Shown: positions 62,574-64,000 of the stretch, piece after piece
How the letters are laid out: every line of letters begins with the position of its first letter
How positions within the stretch are numbered: position 1 is the stretch's first letter
Assembly (NCBI RefSeq): GCF_000244955.1
Contig: NZ_CM001439.1
Coordinates: forward strand, 5,708,427 to 5,772,426
Source of the DNA: Saccharomonospora marina XMU15
GTDB lineage: Bacteria; Actinomycetota; Actinomycetes; Mycobacteriales; Pseudonocardiaceae
Reading direction: 5' to 3'
DNA: 64,000 nucleotides
Program-made: the position numbers and the translations under genes
The notes under the pieces: generated by a model
Seen by the model: the letters and a program-made list of their open reading frames with translations, nothing else
Told to the model about the DNA's origin: nothing
Database searches by the model: none

Positions 62574-63350
62574 TCAGACCTCGTCGAGCAGTTCCCTTAC
62601 GCGCTCGGCGAGCAGCACGTTGTCCGACGGCGTCACCGTCGCCCAGTTCCTGCCGTCTTCACCCGGCCGAACCTGGAACAGGTACCGCCCGGCGTCGGTG
62701 TCGTGGAACGCGATCACCCTGCCCGCACGCCTGGTGCGGCCGTCCCTGCCGAGCCGCTGCGCACCGAACTGGCCCCTGGTGAGGGTGTTCAGCAGCATTC
62801 CCGCCAGTTCCTGCGCCTCCCACAGCGCGACGCCACGATCCTCGAGGGCTGTGACCAGTGCCTTCGCGTCACCTTTGGCCTCGGCATCGGCCTCGACCAG
62901 CACGTCGTGCGGCACGCTCACCGAGCGGCCGATACCGGGCGCCAACTCACCCGCCACGGACACCGCCGCCTCCGCGAGCCCGCCGTCACGCACCGGAATG
63001 AGCCACACCTCGCCGCCGTCGACAACCCCGAGCAGGGCTTGGCGACCCGAGCCCGCCGCGAGTCCGCAGATCTGCCTTTCGACCCACACCCAGACGTCGA
63101 CGGCGACCTTCGGGTTGGCGAGCAGACCGAGCATGTCGGCCAGTTCCACCGACGGTTCGCGACCACGCGCCAGCCCGCGCCCCGCGAGCGACTCCCACGC
63201 CTGCTCAACCAGCCGTGCGCGTTCGGCGTGCGTGACCCCAGGGCTGGCAACGTCGAGCGCCACGTGCCGCCGCGGCAACCGCTGTGCCTGCCACAACACG
63301 TCGAACTCCAGGGCCGACAGCACGACGTTGCCACCCGCCGGTGTGCTCAC
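62574..63350 (-). CDS. EspG-family ESX secretion protein, 258 aa
   Basis: EspG is the cytosolic chaperone of PE/PPE-type substrates. The protein has LSALEFDVLWQAQRLPRRHVALDVASPGVTHAERARLVEQAWESLAGRGL and RTRRAGRVIAFHDTDAGRYLFQVRPGEDGRNWATVTPSDNVLLAERVRELL, both typical. It overlaps the PPE-like gene by 4 nt. Confidence 0.85.
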   Translation of the reverse strand: MSTPAGGNVVLSALEFDVLWQAQRLPRRHVALDVASPGVTHAERARLVEQAWESLAGRGLARGREPSVELADMLGLLANPKVAVDVWVWVERQICGLAAGSGRQALLGVVDGGEVWLIPVRDGGLAEAAVSVAGELAPGIGRSVSVPHDVLVEADAEAKGDAKALVTALEDRGVALWEAQELAGMLLNTLTRGQFGAQRLGRDGRTRRAGRVIAFHDTDAGRYLFQVRPGEDGRNWATVTPSDNVLLAERVRELLDEV

Positions 63351-64000
63351 AGGCGCCCGTCCGCGTCGTCGTCGCCGATCAGGTCGGGCGCCACCATGCG
63401 CTCGTCGCCGAACAGGTCGCTGTCGTCCACGCCGTACCGCCGAACCTGCGCGTCGCCTGCCTGCCCCTGCGCCGCACCCGCCCGTTCCAGGAAACCCGTC
63501 GTGCGCTCGCCCTGATCGGGGTTGAGCCGTTCGGCATGGCGCTGCGCCCTGGACTCCTCCTCAGGGAGGTCACCGATCGCGAGCTGGTGCGGCGAGCGTG
63601 CCGCGCCTGGCGCGCTGCGCCCGACACCACGTCCCCTGCGCTCGCCCTCCCCGCTCAGCGCCCCCGCCACACCACCGGCGCCGATCGCGGCGGCCCCCGC
63701 GCCGATGTCGTTCGCCGACACACCGGGCCGTGGGGCCGAACCCGCCGTCGTGGCACCACTCAACCCACCCTGCTGCAGACCGGGCGGTTGTGGTGCCGCG
63801 CCGAACGACTTTCCCTTGGGTAGCGGCTCCTGCTGCTGTTCACCCGGTGATCCGGCGCCGGGAGCACCCGGCTTGCCGACGATCCCCGCCGCGGGCGGGA
63901 TCGCGCCCGGCGCAGCGCCAACGCGCCCCGGCTGCTGCCCGGCACCGGAAAGACCCGCGCCGAGTTGCCCGCCTGCGCGTTCCGGGGGACGCTCGCGCCC
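63347..64000 (-). CDS. PPE-like ESX substrate, C-terminal part (5' end beyond window)
   Basis: The frame stays open to the window edge. The visible part is rich in Gly, Ala and Pro (APGAIPPAAGIVGKPGAPGAGSPG, PPGLQQGGLSG) and ends DAQVRRYGVDDSDLFGDERMVAPDLIGDD. This is the usual tail of PPE-domain-like secretion substrates followed by EspG in Pseudonocardiaceae. The N-terminal PPE domain is not in the window, so the family call is by tail and context. About 218 codons are visible. A TTG at 63763 is not the true start. Confidence 0.65.
   Translation of the reverse strand, partial: GRERPPERAGGQLGAGLSGAGQQPGRVGAAPGAIPPAAGIVGKPGAPGAGSPGEQQQEPLPKGKSFGAAPQPPGLQQGGLSGATTAGSAPRPGVSANDIGAGAAAIGAGGVAGALSGEGERRGRGVGRSAPGAARSPHQLAIGDLPEEESRAQRHAERLNPDQGERTTGFLERAGAAQGQAGDAQVRRYGVDDSDLFGDERMVAPDLIGDDDADGRL

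Overview
The window is high-GC DNA of about 70 percent GC. It has dense 4-nt ATGA/GTGA gene overlaps, many GTG starts and typical actinobacterial families: XRE plus DUF397, DUF574 methyltransferase, Mce/YrbE operon, ESX secretion genes and P450/3Fe-4S ferredoxin pairs. It most likely comes from a mycolate-free filamentous actinomycete of the Pseudonocardiaceae (Saccharomonospora, Prauserella or Amycolatopsis type). The genus cannot be fixed from sequence reading alone. No rRNA, tRNA, CRISPR array, insertion sequence or phage was seen.

Layout. 1-11.2 kb: the 5' part of purF, an XRE/DUF397 regulatory module, a DUF574 methyltransferase, an SCP-like protein, a type VII-associated protein, two tandem GH25 lysozymes, a two-domain membrane protein, an XRE-cupin regulator beside a GNAT acetyltransferase, and a pentapeptide-repeat membrane protein. 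11.4-25.3 kb: a steroid-type gene block. One minus-strand operon encodes P450, ferredoxin, CYP123-like P450, SDR, CYP51, ferredoxin, a SnoaL-like protein and a FadD19-like acyl-CoA ligase. Next come a FAD dehydrogenase and a hotdog thioesterase. A plus-strand operon follows with aldehyde dehydrogenase, SDR, a 3-hydroxyisobutyrate-dehydrogenase-like enzyme, a carboxymuconolactone-decarboxylase-like protein and a methyltransferase. Much of this matches, from memory, the Rv0764c-Rv0771 locus of Mycobacterium tuberculosis plus Rv0785. 25.6-28.7 kb: an uncharacterised glycosyltransferase / methyltransferase / alpha-toroid protein operon. 28.8-41.0 kb: a complete mce operon (yrbEA, yrbEB, mceA-F, two Mce-associated genes) preceded by a hydroxysteroid-dehydrogenase-like SDR and an aldehyde dehydrogenase. 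41.5-44.8 kb: an F420-type oxidoreductase pair, a 417-aa protein and a divergent TetR gene. 44.8-59.5 kb: purL, purQ, purS and purB interspersed with arsR/SRPBCC, aldehyde dehydrogenase, MBL hydrolase, TauE exporter, TetR, an ECF sigma pair, threonine aldolase and HAD genes. 59.5-64 kb: an aspB-like aminotransferase, then an ESX module (secreted transglycosylase, EspC-like, EspG-like and the C-terminus of a PPE-like protein).

How the parts fit. Three perfect and several imperfect copies of the TnnAACnnGTTnnA half-palindrome, the known recognition pattern of the steroid repressor KstR, lie at promoters of the P450 operon, the FAD dehydrogenase, the thioesterase/aldehyde dehydrogenase divergent pair and the aldehyde dehydrogenase-SDR-mce operon. 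Two of these sites overlap good -35/-10 elements. This makes the 11-41 kb region look like one co-regulated unit for import (Mce) and oxidative processing (P450s, dehydrogenases, acyl-CoA ligase) of a sterol or related isoprenoid. The substrate is not known from the sequence. The CYP51 protein is strikingly close to the mycobacterial sterol 14-alpha-demethylase, although no sterol-synthesis gene is visible here.
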